Shown: in pieces, positions 19,001 to 30,710 of the stretch
Layout of the letters: each line of letters opens with the position of its first letter
Position numbering within the stretch: position 1 is the stretch's first letter
Source: Chondrus crispus
Lineage: Eukaryota > Rhodophyta > Florideophyceae > Gigartinales > Gigartinaceae
DNA length: 64,000 nt
Reading direction: 5' to 3'
Assembly: GCF_000350225.1 (NCBI RefSeq)
Contig: NW_005179258.1
Span: 386,244 to 450,243 of the forward strand
The notes under the pieces: model-generated
The model's input: only the letters and a program-made list of their open reading frames with translations
Database searches by the model: none
What the model was told of the DNA's origin: nothing
Translations under genes and position numbers: made by a program

Positions 19001-21812
19001 TTAGGCTTTAAACTTCATTTCACGATACAGGACGAGTCGGCGAGCATGAATAGGCTTCCTGGATACTCTTCCGTGCTGCGACTCTAGCACGTATCGCGGG
19101 TGGTGAACTTCCAAGATCCGGCACGGGCCGTAGAACTTGGAAACGAACACGGGCCATTTACTACCACCGAGTGAAGTTCCCCGAGCGACGAGAACTTTGT
19201 CTCCCACTTCGAAGAAGTGAGACGACGACGCTACGAGCCTCTTTTCCACAGAAGCCCCTGAGCGAACTGCTCGTGGGACAGATCCAGTCAGAAGCTCCAA
19301 ACGACGATGATGGTCTAAGGAAGGATCAACTAGGCTTGCACCTGTCTCTGCACTGGAATCCATCCGAGGTGGGACCCCATACATTAATTCGAATGGCGAC
19401 ACGCCGTTCTTCATGGCACGTCGGCGATATCTATACAGGACCTGGGTGAGTACTTTGTCCCACTCCATTCCAGTCCCAAGAACTGTTTTACGGAGGGCAG
19501 CCTTCAAAGTTCCTACCATTCTCTCTGCTCTACCGTTAGACATGGGAGCGTAGGCGAGGACGGTGCGCCAAGTGATACCGTGCGGAGCCATGAAGCTAGA
19601 AACGGCTGAGGCTGTGAAGCACGTGGCGTTGTCAGACACAATAGTCTGCGGAGGGCCGAAAGAGTACATGATTTCTCTCTCGACAAAGTTAAGAACCACT
19701 TGAGCAGTACTCTCTCTGGTGGCTATGGCAATCGGCCATCCCGTGAGATGTTCAACCGCGACTAACACGAAGCAGTTCCCGAATGAGGTGGCAGGGAAGG
19801 GGCTGGCAAAGTCAACAGAGAACACACTAAACAAATTTTAAATAGGAAGACGCAAAGTTGTCTTATACCTGGGAATCGGACGTGCCTTCTGACACCCGTC
19901 GCAACTCTTCACATAGTCGCTCACGTCCTTATACACGGTCGGCCACCAGTATCTTTCCGTCACAAATTGACGAGTAGTCTTCAAGTCCCAATGACCAATG
20001 TCGTCATGGAAACCCTTCAGTACCTTTTCGCGGTCGGAAATTGGGGCAACAACGCGAAGACCATAAATGGTGCGGCGGAACAACTTCGACTCCCACACAA
20101 GAAAGTTCTTCGAATTATTCTTCATGCGAGACTTCCTGTAATCATCCAACCCAACTGGTGTTTCGCCTTGCAGGTAGGACATGATATCTTGGCAAGACTG
20201 TTCTAGGTCTTCTACAGAGTAGAATGGAGTTGTTATAGCAAGGGCAAGCTCTCCCTCCTCTTGGGAAGCAGGATTGTCGCCGGCTTTGGGTTGAATACGA
20301 GAAAGGTAATCGGTTGCACTGTTTGCCGATCCACGACGATATTCCACGGTGAAGTCGTACTCGGCCAGGAAGTTTAGAAAACGAGCCAAACGACCATGGC
20401 TGTCTTTCTTGCAAAAGGTGTAACTAAGAGCCTGGTGATCAGTAACCCACTTGAAAGGTGTAGACGAAAGCACGTAAACACGACATTTCTTCATAGCAAA
20501 GATGACCGCAAGCACCTCACGCTCACAAGCGGAGTATTTGCGCTCAGACGTATTCATAGTACGGCTTGCGTACTGGATGGGATGTATTTTCCCATCTTCC
20601 TTCTTTTGAGCCAACACAGCCCCGACGGAGACCGATGAAGCATGTGTGTCAACGACAAAGGGCTTCTCGAAGTCTGGGTAAGGCAAGACTGGCGGACAAG
20701 TCAACTTTATGCGTATTTCATCAAAGGCTTCTTGCATTTCTCCTGTCCATTTCAATCTGCCGTTTCCGGATGTAGCCGCATGGAGTACCGCAGCAATGTC
20801 CGCAAACTTGCAGATGAAACGACGGTAGTAGCTTGCTAACCCGAGAAAGCTCCTAAGTGCAGTCGTAGTGGCTGGGATCGGTGCATTCCGAATTACTTCG
20901 ACCTTGCTCGGGTCAACGGCAATCCCGCCCTTGTCCACAACATGACCGAGCAGCTTGAACTTTGTTTGAGCGAAGCTACACTTTGTCAGTTTAAGTTTAA
21001 GACCAGCCTCGTCACTCACTTCAAATACCTGCTGCAGGTGCCGAAGATGCTCTTCTATAGTCTTAGAGAACACCACAACGTCATCGAGGTACACACGCAC
21101 AAACCGCACTACGCGAAAGATTGTATCCATCATTCTCTGAAATGTCGAAGGCGCATTCATCAATCCAAAGGGCATGAATTCGTACCTATACGTCCCGTAG
21201 CGACAGACGAAAGTAGTCATTTCTTTGCATTGTTGTGCCATCCGAATTTGTCAGTAACCACTGAACAAATCCAGAGAAGTGAAGTACGCACTTCCTTCCA
21301 AGTCATCAAATATCTCCTCTATTTTCGGCAAAGGCCATCTGTCTGCCTTCATCTTGTGGTTCAGAGTGCGGTAATCAACACAGAAGCGCGGATTCCCATC
21401 TTTTTTGGATACGATGACGACCGGAAAGGACCATGCGGAGCTGGAAGGCGAGATGATTCCTGCTGCCAGAATTTTGTCCAGCTCTTTCTGCACAATTTCG
21501 TTATGCAAGGGAGCCATTCTCCTCGCAGAGTGATAGATCGGATTCGTATCATCTAACTCGAAATGGTGCTTAATTGGGACTTCAGCAGGCCGAAGGTCGT
21601 CACGGGATGTAGCAACGATACTCTTATCCATCAGTGCGGTCTCGATGACGCCTTGTGCTTCATTGTCGAGATGCACAAGTCTTTCCCGAAGAAATTTCAC
21701 GGCCTTGTTGAGGACATTCGAATCAGGTGATTCTATTTCCTCATCTTCTCCCGTCGCTTCGTCCAGAGTCAATTCTAGCTCGAAAGGTTCATCGCCGAGG
21801 ATGGCGACCACA
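19001..21812 (-). mobile_element. Ty3/gypsy element A, fragment (RT, RNase H, integrase)
   Basis: A minus-strand pol remnant. In order: reverse transcriptase with FTSLDLFSGYW and YLDD, RNase H, an integrase zinc region (H...H...CDGC), an integrase core and a C-terminal domain ending near 19,001 without a chromodomain. About two interruptions. The 5' part, with gag, protease and 5' LTR, is missing from view because element B has inserted at 21813; no 3' LTR could be defined at its left end. An older fossil than B and C by its position in the nest. Confidence 0.85.
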
Positions 21813-22830
21813 TGTAGTGCAATACCCGTCTCGGGTAGAGGGGTGAAAGGAAGTGAAAAAGGAAAAATTGGATACAGTAGTCCGGGTTTGGGGGACACAC
21901 GTGTGCAACGAAGCGCACGATTATTTTAATTATTTAATTTATTTACTAATTAGATCTAGAATCTAGAGCCGGGAGCTACTGTACTCGCCCCGGCGGGGCT
22001 CTATATAACTTAGCCCTTTGACCGAACAAGTCAATAAACCAACCCGAGTTGCCGGAGTTGAATGTCGCCTTGATCGAAGTCCGTCTCTACCAAGACGCCC
22101 CCTTTTACCTAAGCCTACGGCATCCTCTATTGCTCGGGGGTTCCCTTTTCTTTTTCCTTTATTTCCCTATCCTTTTCTATCTCTAATTCTACCTATTCTT
22201 CCCTTATCTTGTGTTGGTGCCATCGGCCTCGGTTGCGACCGAACCGGTGTAGGTGTCTATGCCATCGAGCGACACAGTTGACGTAGCGCTGCTACTGTGA
22301 CCCATTTTCCGACGGAGACTGTTGCAACGACGTCTCCCTCGAAGGGCTCCGTCGTGTTACGAGCCAGTGTTTGTGCCATCGGCGTCGGTTGCGACCGAAC
22401 CGGTGTAGTTGTTTCTAGCCATCGGGCGGCACAGTTGACGTAGCGCTGCTACTTTCATTTCATCCCGTCGAGCTGTGTTGCGAGGCCCCCGTCGAAGGCC
22501 TTGTCGCGTTACAAGGTGTCGATGAAGCTCAACGAGCATTGGCCTTACAACCCAGTGGAACCGGGGTACCTACGTACGCGCCACACCCCACACTCGTCGA
22601 GCAGTTCTCTTCCCAAGTCTCTACCACACCGATCCCGGGCCGGGCTATTTCTCTGTGCCCCCCCTATCAGGGATCTGAGCTACTACGAGTCGCAAGCTCG
22701 TTTAAACGGAGAAGGGAGAGTCGGACACTCCGTAGCGCTGTGCCATCGGCAGTTCTTCTTTTTGCTGCTGTTGTTGTGTTTGCTGGACCATCGGACCGCG
22801 GTCTCTGCCTGACAGGCGCATTGCACTACA
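21813..22830 (+). repeat. 5' LTR of element B
   Basis: 1018 bp. It begins TGTAGTGCAATAC and ends in the inverted copy GCATTGCACTACA. CTATATAA near 21,999 is a likely TATA box. Two copies of a unit of about 155 bp lie in tandem at 22211-22366 and 22367-22515, sharing CGGTTGCGACCGAACCGGTG. Confidence 0.9.
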
Positions 22831-22834
22831 AAAG

Positions 22835-22870
22835 TGGTCTCCCGACCTAGAATTTTGCGTACAGGAGACC
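22835..22870 (+). promoter_or_regulatory. Primer binding site of element B with hairpin
   Basis: TGGTCTCCCGACC starts four bases after the LTR, where a tRNA 3' end should pair. GGTCTCC at 22836-22842 is complementary to GGAGACC at 22864-22870, so the primer site can fold into a hairpin. The matching tRNA is not identified. Confidence 0.65.
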
Positions 22871-22993
22871 TGACCTAGAAACTGCGTAAGCTGAAACGGA
22901 CTACAGGAGTTTTCTCTGCGACGTAAGTTTATTCAGGTGCTGTAACGTTTTCTAGTTTTTGTGTTAAGTTAGGTTCGTTTTTGGAAACGAACC

Positions 22994-25240
22994 ATGTCGA
23001 CAAGCGCCCCCGGGGACGTCGGTCCCGGGGCGAGCAGAATCGGATCGGCAAGGGCGTCGAGGATCCCGCGAGGTCCTCGCACCCGAGGCCAGGCCAATAC
23101 GGCCACGGATCCCGAAGGTTAAGAATCCCCGACGGGGATTGAAGCCGACAAGGATAATCTATCCCACAGGTTCGAGAAGATGGGCGAGGAAATTCGCCAA
23201 GAGATGACGAAAAATCTCGAGGCTGAATTAGCCCTCGTCCGGAAGCAACTGGAGTTGCAAGCATCCGAGTTCCACACCGTTTTAGGAGAGCTATCGGCTC
23301 GAGTGGATCTCGTCGAGAAGGAGCGAGGTGATGCGACCGACGGTCTGGAGCCGGAGGTCCTAGCTTCGTTGAAAATTTCGGTCAAGGACGCAAGGCGCGA
23401 CGCGAATCAAGCTTTGGAGTCCTTAGGTAAATTTAGAAGCAGTATCCACGACAGGTTTGACCGCGCCGCTCATCGCCTCAAGGACCTTGAACAGGTCGCT
23501 GGGCAAGAGCCGCTCCCGACGGGTCGAGAAGGCGACCGTCGATCGAAGAAGGACAAGGCGGCGGTACAGCGGAGTTCCAAGTCGAAGACTTCGAAGAAGA
23601 ATCTGCGACGCCCGAGCAAGAGTCACGGTAGTGACGAGCCAGAGGACCAAGACTCAATAGCCGAGTCGAATGGCCTTTCCGAAGATGGTGACGACGGTTC
23701 GTCGAACCATGCCAGCGATTCCGAACATCGTTCCGAGGAAGGAAAAGGAATTTCGCAGGGCAAGAAAATTACCTCCAGACGGGGCGGGATCACTTCGTCC
23801 GCCTCGCGGAGAGACAAGGACGCTGAGCCAGAGGACGTCGCAACGCGACGCGGGCCGCGATGGGAGGAGTTGGAGGAGCTGAATCCGACCAACTACCTCT
23901 TCAAGAAGTTACTTTCGTACCGAACGTACCGCTTGCGGAACCCGCAGACATATTTGTCAAGTTCCCGGCGGACCGCCGTGCGAAAAATCAGGAGAGATAT
24001 TCCATCTAAGGTGAAGAAGGACAACACGTTCACAGGTGAGGACGGGGTCCTTGTGTTGGATTTTTTGGCGAAATTAGTTCAAGAGTTTGATACTCAAGAA
24101 ATGAACGAGGGGCAAGCGATCCGATTGTTGCCCGAATTTCTAAGTGGCATCGCCTTGATACAGTACACTTCGGTGTCTCAGACGGCCGCGTCCCATCACG
24201 GAAAGGTATCCGTTTGGCCGGAGGCCGTACAGTGGTTGTTGACGAGTTTCGCAACCGGCGAGGCGATCCGTCAAGCCGTGCTCGCATTGCGAGAAGTTCA
24301 GCAAAGACCGTCTGAAGACGAGATGGAATTTTATATCCGTCTGACGGACGCGAGCAATCGATGTGGAAACGTATATTCGATGGAAGAACATATGACGATG
24401 TTTATTGAAAGACTCGATTCGAGTATCAAGCCGATGGTATCTCAATACCAACAAGACAATCGGGACGTTTCGTTTTTGAGACTAGTTAATTACGCGAAGG
24501 CGCGTGGCTCGGCGAGCCGCGCTAAGGACAAGAAGACCAAGAAGGTCAAGATTCAGACGCCGTCGACGTTCAGGGCGGGGAAGAAGCCGAGGGCTTCTTA
24601 TCCCGGTCGTAAGGGTCACGCCGCCGTCCACTTAGCCGAGTCAATCTCCGCGTCAGATGAACGCGGTGCGCACGGAAACAGCGAAAATCAGTATGAAGGA
24701 GCATTGGTAACCGAAGGCAATTTTATTGAGCCATCGGAGGGCTACGGACATGAGGACTACGGGGCAAGCGGGTCGTCAACTCTACCGACGCCCACATACA
24801 CGACGGAGTCGTTTTCAGAGCCCACGGATCCCGTGATGACGTTTCGGGGGCGCGGCCACACGCCGGCGCCGCGCATTCCGATGGAAGACAAGGGTACGAC
24901 GTTTCGAAGGCCAGGCTGGATGGGAAGGCCGCAACATCAAGGAAGGCCGCCGGCCCGTGGAGGACCTAGGCCGCAACATCCCGTCAAGAAGCACGGACTG
25001 GTGTGCTATCATTGTCACGAAATGGGGCACGCCGCGCCAACGTGTGTTCTTTCCCTCCGGGAAATGCACCGATTTTTGGGAAATTATGAGGCGTTGTCTC
25101 CGATGGAGAGATTACGGATACCATCGACGAGTTATCTGAAGGTCAAGAGTTGGTTCGATTCGCATACGGCGAGCACGCCGAGTGCTTCAACGCCGAGGTC
25201 GAACCAACCCTTCCGAGGGCCCGCCGCTGGGCCCGCGTAG
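22994..25240 (+). CDS. Gag region of element B
   Basis: Closely matches element C Gag along its whole length, about nine residues in ten by eye. An N-terminal coiled coil is followed by a Ser/Lys/Asp-rich linker, a helical capsid-like region and a CCHC zinc knuckle CYHCHEMGHAAPTC. It forms the particle and binds RNA. About one interruption. Pol follows in a different frame. Confidence 0.8.
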
Positions 25241-25399
25241 TCGGACGTGAGAAGGAACCCGCCGCCGCAGGGAAACTAGAGAGGGGAATCTCGAGGGAGT
25301 CACGAGAGGCGCAGGTTCAACGTACTGCGTCCGGGACTCAGTCCCGTTCCCCGTCTCTAGCAAGAAGGGAAGGCCTCGATGAGGAGGTTGTTGGATTGG

Positions 25400-27883
25400 C
25401 GGATAAGCCCAAAGAGCCGGCCCAAGTCAAGAGAATTTTGAGCCGAGCCCGAGATCATCCGCTGGAAGAAGTTCGAAGGCCCTGGTACAGGGTTAAGCGA
25501 AGGGAGTGCCCCGAGAAGATTTTGGTTCTTGCCCTAAAAAACTACAAAGTTTAAGCGGACATTGGACCAACAGTCGGATTGATGAGCCGGGTGTTGTCTG
25601 TATTAGACACCGGCGCGGGACCAAACCTTGTGCGAAAATCGGAACTCCCGGCTGGAATGGAATCTCTAGTGTCCTACGGACCGACCCAAGACATTGGCGA
25701 CGCGAACACTAGGCCACTCCGGACTCTCGGCACAATTAGAATGCCTGTGAGGCTTGGAAAATTTGTGGCCGCAGCCGAGTTTATTGTATGCGAAAAACTA
25801 GCAGTCCCGCTAATTCTAGGCGCGGACTACTGTGACCGGTTTGTGGAAGCAATTTATCCAAGGAATAAAACGGTTGAGTTGGCGGATTTCTCGGAGGTTC
25901 CGATAGTTAGGCGGTTCTCGACGAGAAAAGGGAAGAAGAATCTCGTCCCGGGAGAGGACGAGAATGATGGAAAGGTGGAGCGAATTTCCCCTAAGGTACG
26001 ACTATCGAGTCAGGGACGCAACGCGTCGTGGAATGCACCTCGAAGAAGGCGGGCTTGGTTGTGGTTCAGCCGTACTCGTCGTTGTACGAAAGGCACGGGT
26101 TGACGTGCACGAATAGTGTCGTTCAGGTTGAGCCTGACGGGCCATTTCGTTTACTCGTTGCGAATTTTAGGACGTACCCTGTCAGGGTGCAAAAAGGCCA
26201 AGTGGTGGCAGAAGTATTACCACACCCGAGGGCCGCGCTCGAGAGCAAAACCACCATTGGTGAAGTTCTCGGAATTCAAAAAAGGAAGAAGGAAAATTTT
26301 CCTAATTCCACAAAGACGCCTAAGGGCGAGACAATATGCGAACTGAAGGATCAAGAGCGCGAGGACCAGCCAGAAGAACGGTCGAGTGGGCTCTCTGCGA
26401 CGGCATCGTCGAAGCCGGAGCCGCGGATTGAGCCCCCACCGCTGGACGTGGAGGACCTCGACCTGAGCCACGTGCCGGACCGGCTGCGCGAGCAGTTCTG
26501 TCGGATGTTGAAGAAGTATTCAAGGATGTGGGATGGGACGCTTGGTGAAATTAATACCACAGTCCATCGGATCGAGTTGATCCCCGAGACTCGTCCCATC
26601 GCACAAGCCCCGTATCGGGCCGGGCCTAAAGCCCGCGAAGTAGAAGATGCAGAGGTGCAGAAGATGTTAGAGGCAGGAGTGATAGAACCAGCGCAGTCAG
26701 AATGGGCGTCGCCCGTGTTGCTGGTGCCCAAGCCGGATGGGTCAATGCGTTTTTGCGTAGACTACCGCAGGCTGAACGCAGTGACGGTGAAGGACACGTA
26801 CCCCTTACCGCGCATGGATGAGTGCCTGGACTCGCTTGGTGACACCAAGGTTTTCTCCGCGTTGGACACGATCTCGAGATATTGGCAGGTGCCTATCCCT
26901 GAGCGCGACCACGACAAGACAGCATTTTCGTGTCACTCAGGACTGTATCGCTTCTCAAGAATGCCCTTCGGGCTAACTAACGCGCCAGCGACGTTTCAGA
27001 GAGCAATGGATATCCTGCTCTCTCCGTTCCGTTGGAAGTGCTGTATGGTGTATCTGGACGACATAATAATTTTTAGCAAGTCATGGGAGGAGCACATCGT
27101 GCACGTAGATGAAATACTGTCTGTATTGGAGAAGGCCGGTGTGAAGCTCAAGCTTCGCAAGTGTGAATTTTTCGTCGAAAAGATCAAGTACCTGGGCCAT
27201 GTAGTTCGGCCAGGTACATTGGAAGTGGACGCTGCGCGAACCGTCGCATTGGAACAAGTGAGGTACCCTCAAACGCAGACCCAGCTCAGGAGCTTCTTGG
27301 GACTTTGTAATGTCTACCGCAGATTCGTTCCGCATTATGCGAAAATCGCGCATCCGCTCAACCAACTGTTGAAGAAAGGACAACCGTTCCAGTTCGAAGG
27401 ATTCGACGAACCGTGCAAGAAAGCTTTTCATAAGCTCAAGGACGCCATCTTAGCACCGCCGGTGTTGGCGCTGCCGAAGAAGGACCTACCCTACTCGGTA
27501 GATACCGATGCAAGCGACTATCAAATTGGCGCTGCATTATTTCAAACACACCCGGATGCGCGACGCAAACCCATTGGGTTCTTTTCAAGAACGTTAGCCG
27601 CAGCTGAGAGAAACTATTCGGTATCAGAAAAAGAATGTCTAGCGGTAATTTGGGCCGTACAGACTTTAAGACCATATCTATATGGCGAGCACTTCATCGT
27701 GCATACCGACCATGCCTCATTGAGGTGGTTGATGAACGTAACCGACCCCAGCGGGAGATTAATCCGATGGAGGCTACGCCCCTCGGAATTTGATTTTGAA
27801 ATCAAGTACAAAAAGGGAAAGGCCAACAGCCAAGCGGACGCTTTGTCAAGGTTGCGGACCGCAGGAGAAACCGTCGACGAAAT
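25400..27883 (+). CDS. Pol of element B, 5' part (protease, RT, RNase H)
   Basis: Protease with LDTGAGPN, then a linker, reverse transcriptase with VYLDDIIIFSK and RNase H with YSVDTDASDYQIGAALF. Some interruptions. Coding ends abruptly in the linker after RNase H where element C has inserted; the integrase part continues at 42836. Confidence 0.85.
27879..27883. repeat. Target-site duplication of element C (GAAAT)
   Basis: GAAAT directly precedes element C and recurs at 42831-42835 directly after it. Both copies lie in element B pol, proving that C inserted into B. Confidence 0.93.
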
Positions 27884-28935
27884 TGTAGTGCAATACGCCT
27901 GTCGGGCAGAGACCGCGGTCCGATGGTCCAGCAAAAACAACAACAGCAACAAAAAGAAGAACTGCCGACGGCACAGCGCTACGGAGTGTCCGACTCTCCC
28001 TTCTCCGTTTAAACGAGCTTGCTACTCGTAGTAGCTCGGATCCCTGATGGGGGGGGGGCACAGAGAAATAGCCCGGCCCGGGATCGGTGTGGTAGAGACT
28101 TGCGAAGAGATCTGCTCGACGAGTGTGGAGTGGGGCGCGTACGTAGGTACCCCAGTTCCACTGGGTTCTAAGGCCAATGCTCGTTGAGCTTCTTCGACAC
28201 CTTGTAACAAGACAAGGCCTTCGACGGGGGCGTCGCAACGCAGCCCGACGGGATGAAATGAAAATAGCAGCGCTACGTCAACCGTGCCGCCCGATGGCTC
28301 GAAACACCTACACCGGTTAGGTCGCAACCGACACCGATGGTACCAACACTGGCTCGTAATACGACGGAGCCCTTCGACGGAGACGTCGTTGCAACGGTCT
28401 CCGTCGGAAAATGGGTCACAGTAGCAGCGCTACGTCAACTGTGTCGCCCGAAGGCTCGAAACACCTACACCGGTTCGGTCGCAACCGAGGCCGATGGCAC
28501 CAACACGAGATAAGGGAAAAATAGGTAGAATTAGAGATAGAAAAGGATAGGGAAATAAAGGAAAGAGAAAAGGGAACCCCGAGCGATAGAGGATGCCGTA
28601 GGCTTAGGTAAAAGGGAGCGTCTTGACAGAGACGGACTTCGACCAAGGCGACATTCAACTCCGGCAACTCGGGTTACCTTTACTGACTTGGTCGTCAGAG
28701 GGCTTAGGTATATATCGCCCCGCCGGAGCCAGTACAGTAGCTCGCGGTGCTAGATCCTAGATCTAATCTAGTGTCAGCAAAATTAATGCCAACTAATTAA
28801 CTAAATAAAATAAAATAATTAAAAATTAAAACTGTGCAATTATTCACACGTGTGTCCCCCAAACCCAGACTACTTTTCATATCCAAATGTTTTCCTTTCT
28901 TCTCACCCCCCTTTCCAGGTGCGTATTGCACTACA
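27884..28935 (-). repeat. 3' LTR of element C
   Basis: 1052 bp with the inverted ends TGTAGTGCAATAC / GTATTGCACTACA. It carries two copies of an internal unit of about 160 bp, where the partner LTR has one. On the plus strand a TATATA motif and a pyrimidine tract ending CCAG face the antisense ORF. Confidence 0.93.
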
Positions 28936-28947
28936 TATCCCCCTTCT
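28936..28947 (-). promoter_or_regulatory. Polypurine tract of element C
   Basis: AGAAGGGGGATA on the minus strand, immediately before the 3' LTR. Near-identical tracts precede the 3' LTRs of B (50074-50085) and E (61737-61749). Confidence 0.75.
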
Positions 28948-29045
28948 GAGCGCTCTCGCGCAGCGGCTTCACTCCCTTGCTTCCCAACTTCTTCCTTTTT
29001 CTTCCGACCATCGGTCGCCGCTCGCGTGAGAGTAAGACAATCTCC

Positions 29046-30710
29046 ATGTTTCCTTCATCGGATCCCACTGTCGGACATACCGCCCGCGGTCGCCGCGGTG
29101 TGGGCTTCTCACACACGCCTTCCATTCCTAGCGACCTTCCTTCCATACCCCGACTTCCCCCGAACACCAACGTTCCTGAACCGGTCTTTCATCCCGATCT
29201 CCATCCTTCATCAGCCCCTTGTCGATACCCCTCACTAGCCGAGCTCCAAGGTAAATCCATGCGCGACTATCCCTTACTGTACGCAGCCACTCCTTGGTTT
29301 TCCGCCATCGACGTGCGCGACGTCACTAACATCGGGCGCGACTTTGCCGACGGTGCGGGGATGTTACCGGGTCACCTTCCCCTTCAAGCCATTTCCTCCT
29401 ACGATTGGCGTGCCCGTGTCGCCATTCCCCCTTCTATCCTGCGTCGTTCCTCCCCTCGTGGCCGACAGGGCCTATCCCTGCGGTTCATGGAAGCCGTTCT
29501 CGACCGCCTCGACCTATCCCTATCCGATGCCCTCATCCCTCCGTCCTTCGGATGTGACACGTGGAAGTTTCGCACGGAGGGGGAGCGTGATTACCTTGAC
29601 AACCTCCTCAGCTGGACACGGGGTAACCCCGTGCTCGAGGCGGACCGCTTGTGGCATAACCAACTGACGGTGACTAACGATGCCCTGTCATACACGCGCG
29701 CAATCCTCCCCCTCAATTTCCGATATACGAAACGCGGGAGCATCCCCTTCTTCCAGCATACAGTCCGATTCGAGCGTAAGATGAGATCGGACACGGGATA
29801 TTTCCTAGCTTACCAAATGGTTGAGGCAGGGGAAATTGCTCGGTCACACTATCCCAACCGGTACCAGCAACTCCCCTCGTGGTGGGGACAATTTGAGGTC
29901 TGCCAAGGGTTTTGGGCAGAGCTCGGTCCCATCCTTACCTACTTTGGAAGCCATCTCACTGATCCTCGTCACGGGTTGTGGGTTGTCTTTTTGACGGAGT
30001 GGTGCGTGAAGGTAGCCGCCACCTTGCTCTGGGAGGCGTACGATTGTTGGCGGCTTTGGTATCTTCCTCCGAAGCTCGTCGAGCTCATGTGCCTTTTGGA
30101 CTATACTGTGCCCTTGGGCGGAGCAGACACCGACTTCGAACTGCACTCCTTACTCGAAAAGATCAATCAGGTCGACTGGGATGTTGTTCCCCCTGTCAAC
30201 TCATCCCGATCCTTCGCGAGGCGACGCCCGTCCTTTTCTCCCGGACGAAGTCACAGTGCGGCGGGTGACTTTGTCTGGTTCAACCCTTGGACATCCGCCT
30301 TGTGCTCTCCCTCCGAAGCGCGCCTCAGTCGCCAATTCGGCAACCAAGTTCCAACCCCTGACGTAGCTCCCATACGAGCCGTAGATCCCCGCGCAGACGA
30401 CGTTTGCCCCCGACCGTCTGCTCCAGATTCCCCTCTCCCTGCAGCCCCTGCCGCTGCTCCTTCTGCTGTCGATATCCCCTCGGCAGGGCATACCGAAACT
30501 CTGTCGGTTAGGGAAGCGTTGTCTTCCCCACCGTCCCCATCAATTCCCAAAAAGAGCGACGGAGCCATTGACATCTACTGCACATTGCTCCGCGCTCATG
30601 GCATCGAAGGTGAAGCTCTCCAAGGGGCTTCCCTCGATGATCTGCGAGCCCTTGCTCGACTCGTTACCTCACTCTCGAAGGAAAAATCCTTGGGTGTGCC
30701 GCCCCAATAA
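29046..30710 (+). CDS. Antisense accessory ORF of element C, 554 aa
   Basis: An uninterrupted ATG frame on the strand opposite gag-pol, starting 110 bp inside the 3' LTR and ending 4.3 kb before the pol tail, with an AATAAA about 100 bp after its stop. The first 60 residues are Pro-rich and disordered. Residues 60-400 look globular and rich in Trp, Tyr and Leu, with blocks such as FADGAGMLPGHLPLQAI, PPSFGCDTWKFRTEGERDY and FERKMRSDTGYFLAYQMVEA. The last 150 residues are Pro/Ser-rich and end in a short helix. Homologues lie in the same place in B and E. No known domain, signal peptide or membrane segment is visible, and it does not look like an envelope protein. Conservation across three diverged elements argues that it is a real gene. 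Confidence 0.8.
   Translation: MFPSSDPTVGHTARGRRGVGFSHTPSIPSDLPSIPRLPPNTNVPEPVFHPDLHPSSAPCRYPSLAELQGKSMRDYPLLYAATPWFSAIDVRDVTNIGRDFADGAGMLPGHLPLQAISSYDWRARVAIPPSILRRSSPRGRQGLSLRFMEAVLDRLDLSLSDALIPPSFGCDTWKFRTEGERDYLDNLLSWTRGNPVLEADRLWHNQLTVTNDALSYTRAILPLNFRYTKRGSIPFFQHTVRFERKMRSDTGYFLAYQMVEAGEIARSHYPNRYQQLPSWWGQFEVCQGFWAELGPILTYFGSHLTDPRHGLWVVFLTEWCVKVAATLLWEAYDCWRLWYLPPKLVELMCLLDYTVPLGGADTDFELHSLLEKINQVDWDVVPPVNSSRSFARRRPSFSPGRSHSAAGDFVWFNPWTSALCSPSEARLSRQFGNQVPTPDVAPIRAVDPRADDVCPRPSAPDSPLPAAPAAAPSAVDIPSAGHTETLSVREALSSPPSPSIPKKSDGAIDIYCTLLRAHGIEGEALQGASLDDLRALARLVTSLSKEKSLGVPPQ

Noticed and set aside
22835-22847. Possible tRNA gene next to the LTR
   Set aside because: Only the 13-base primer complement is present, with no cloverleaf. 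I found no tRNA or rRNA gene anywhere in the window.
29046-30710. Antisense ORF as an envelope gene
   Set aside because: No signal peptide, no membrane segment, no fusion-peptide-like stretch, and it is on the wrong strand for a retroviral env.
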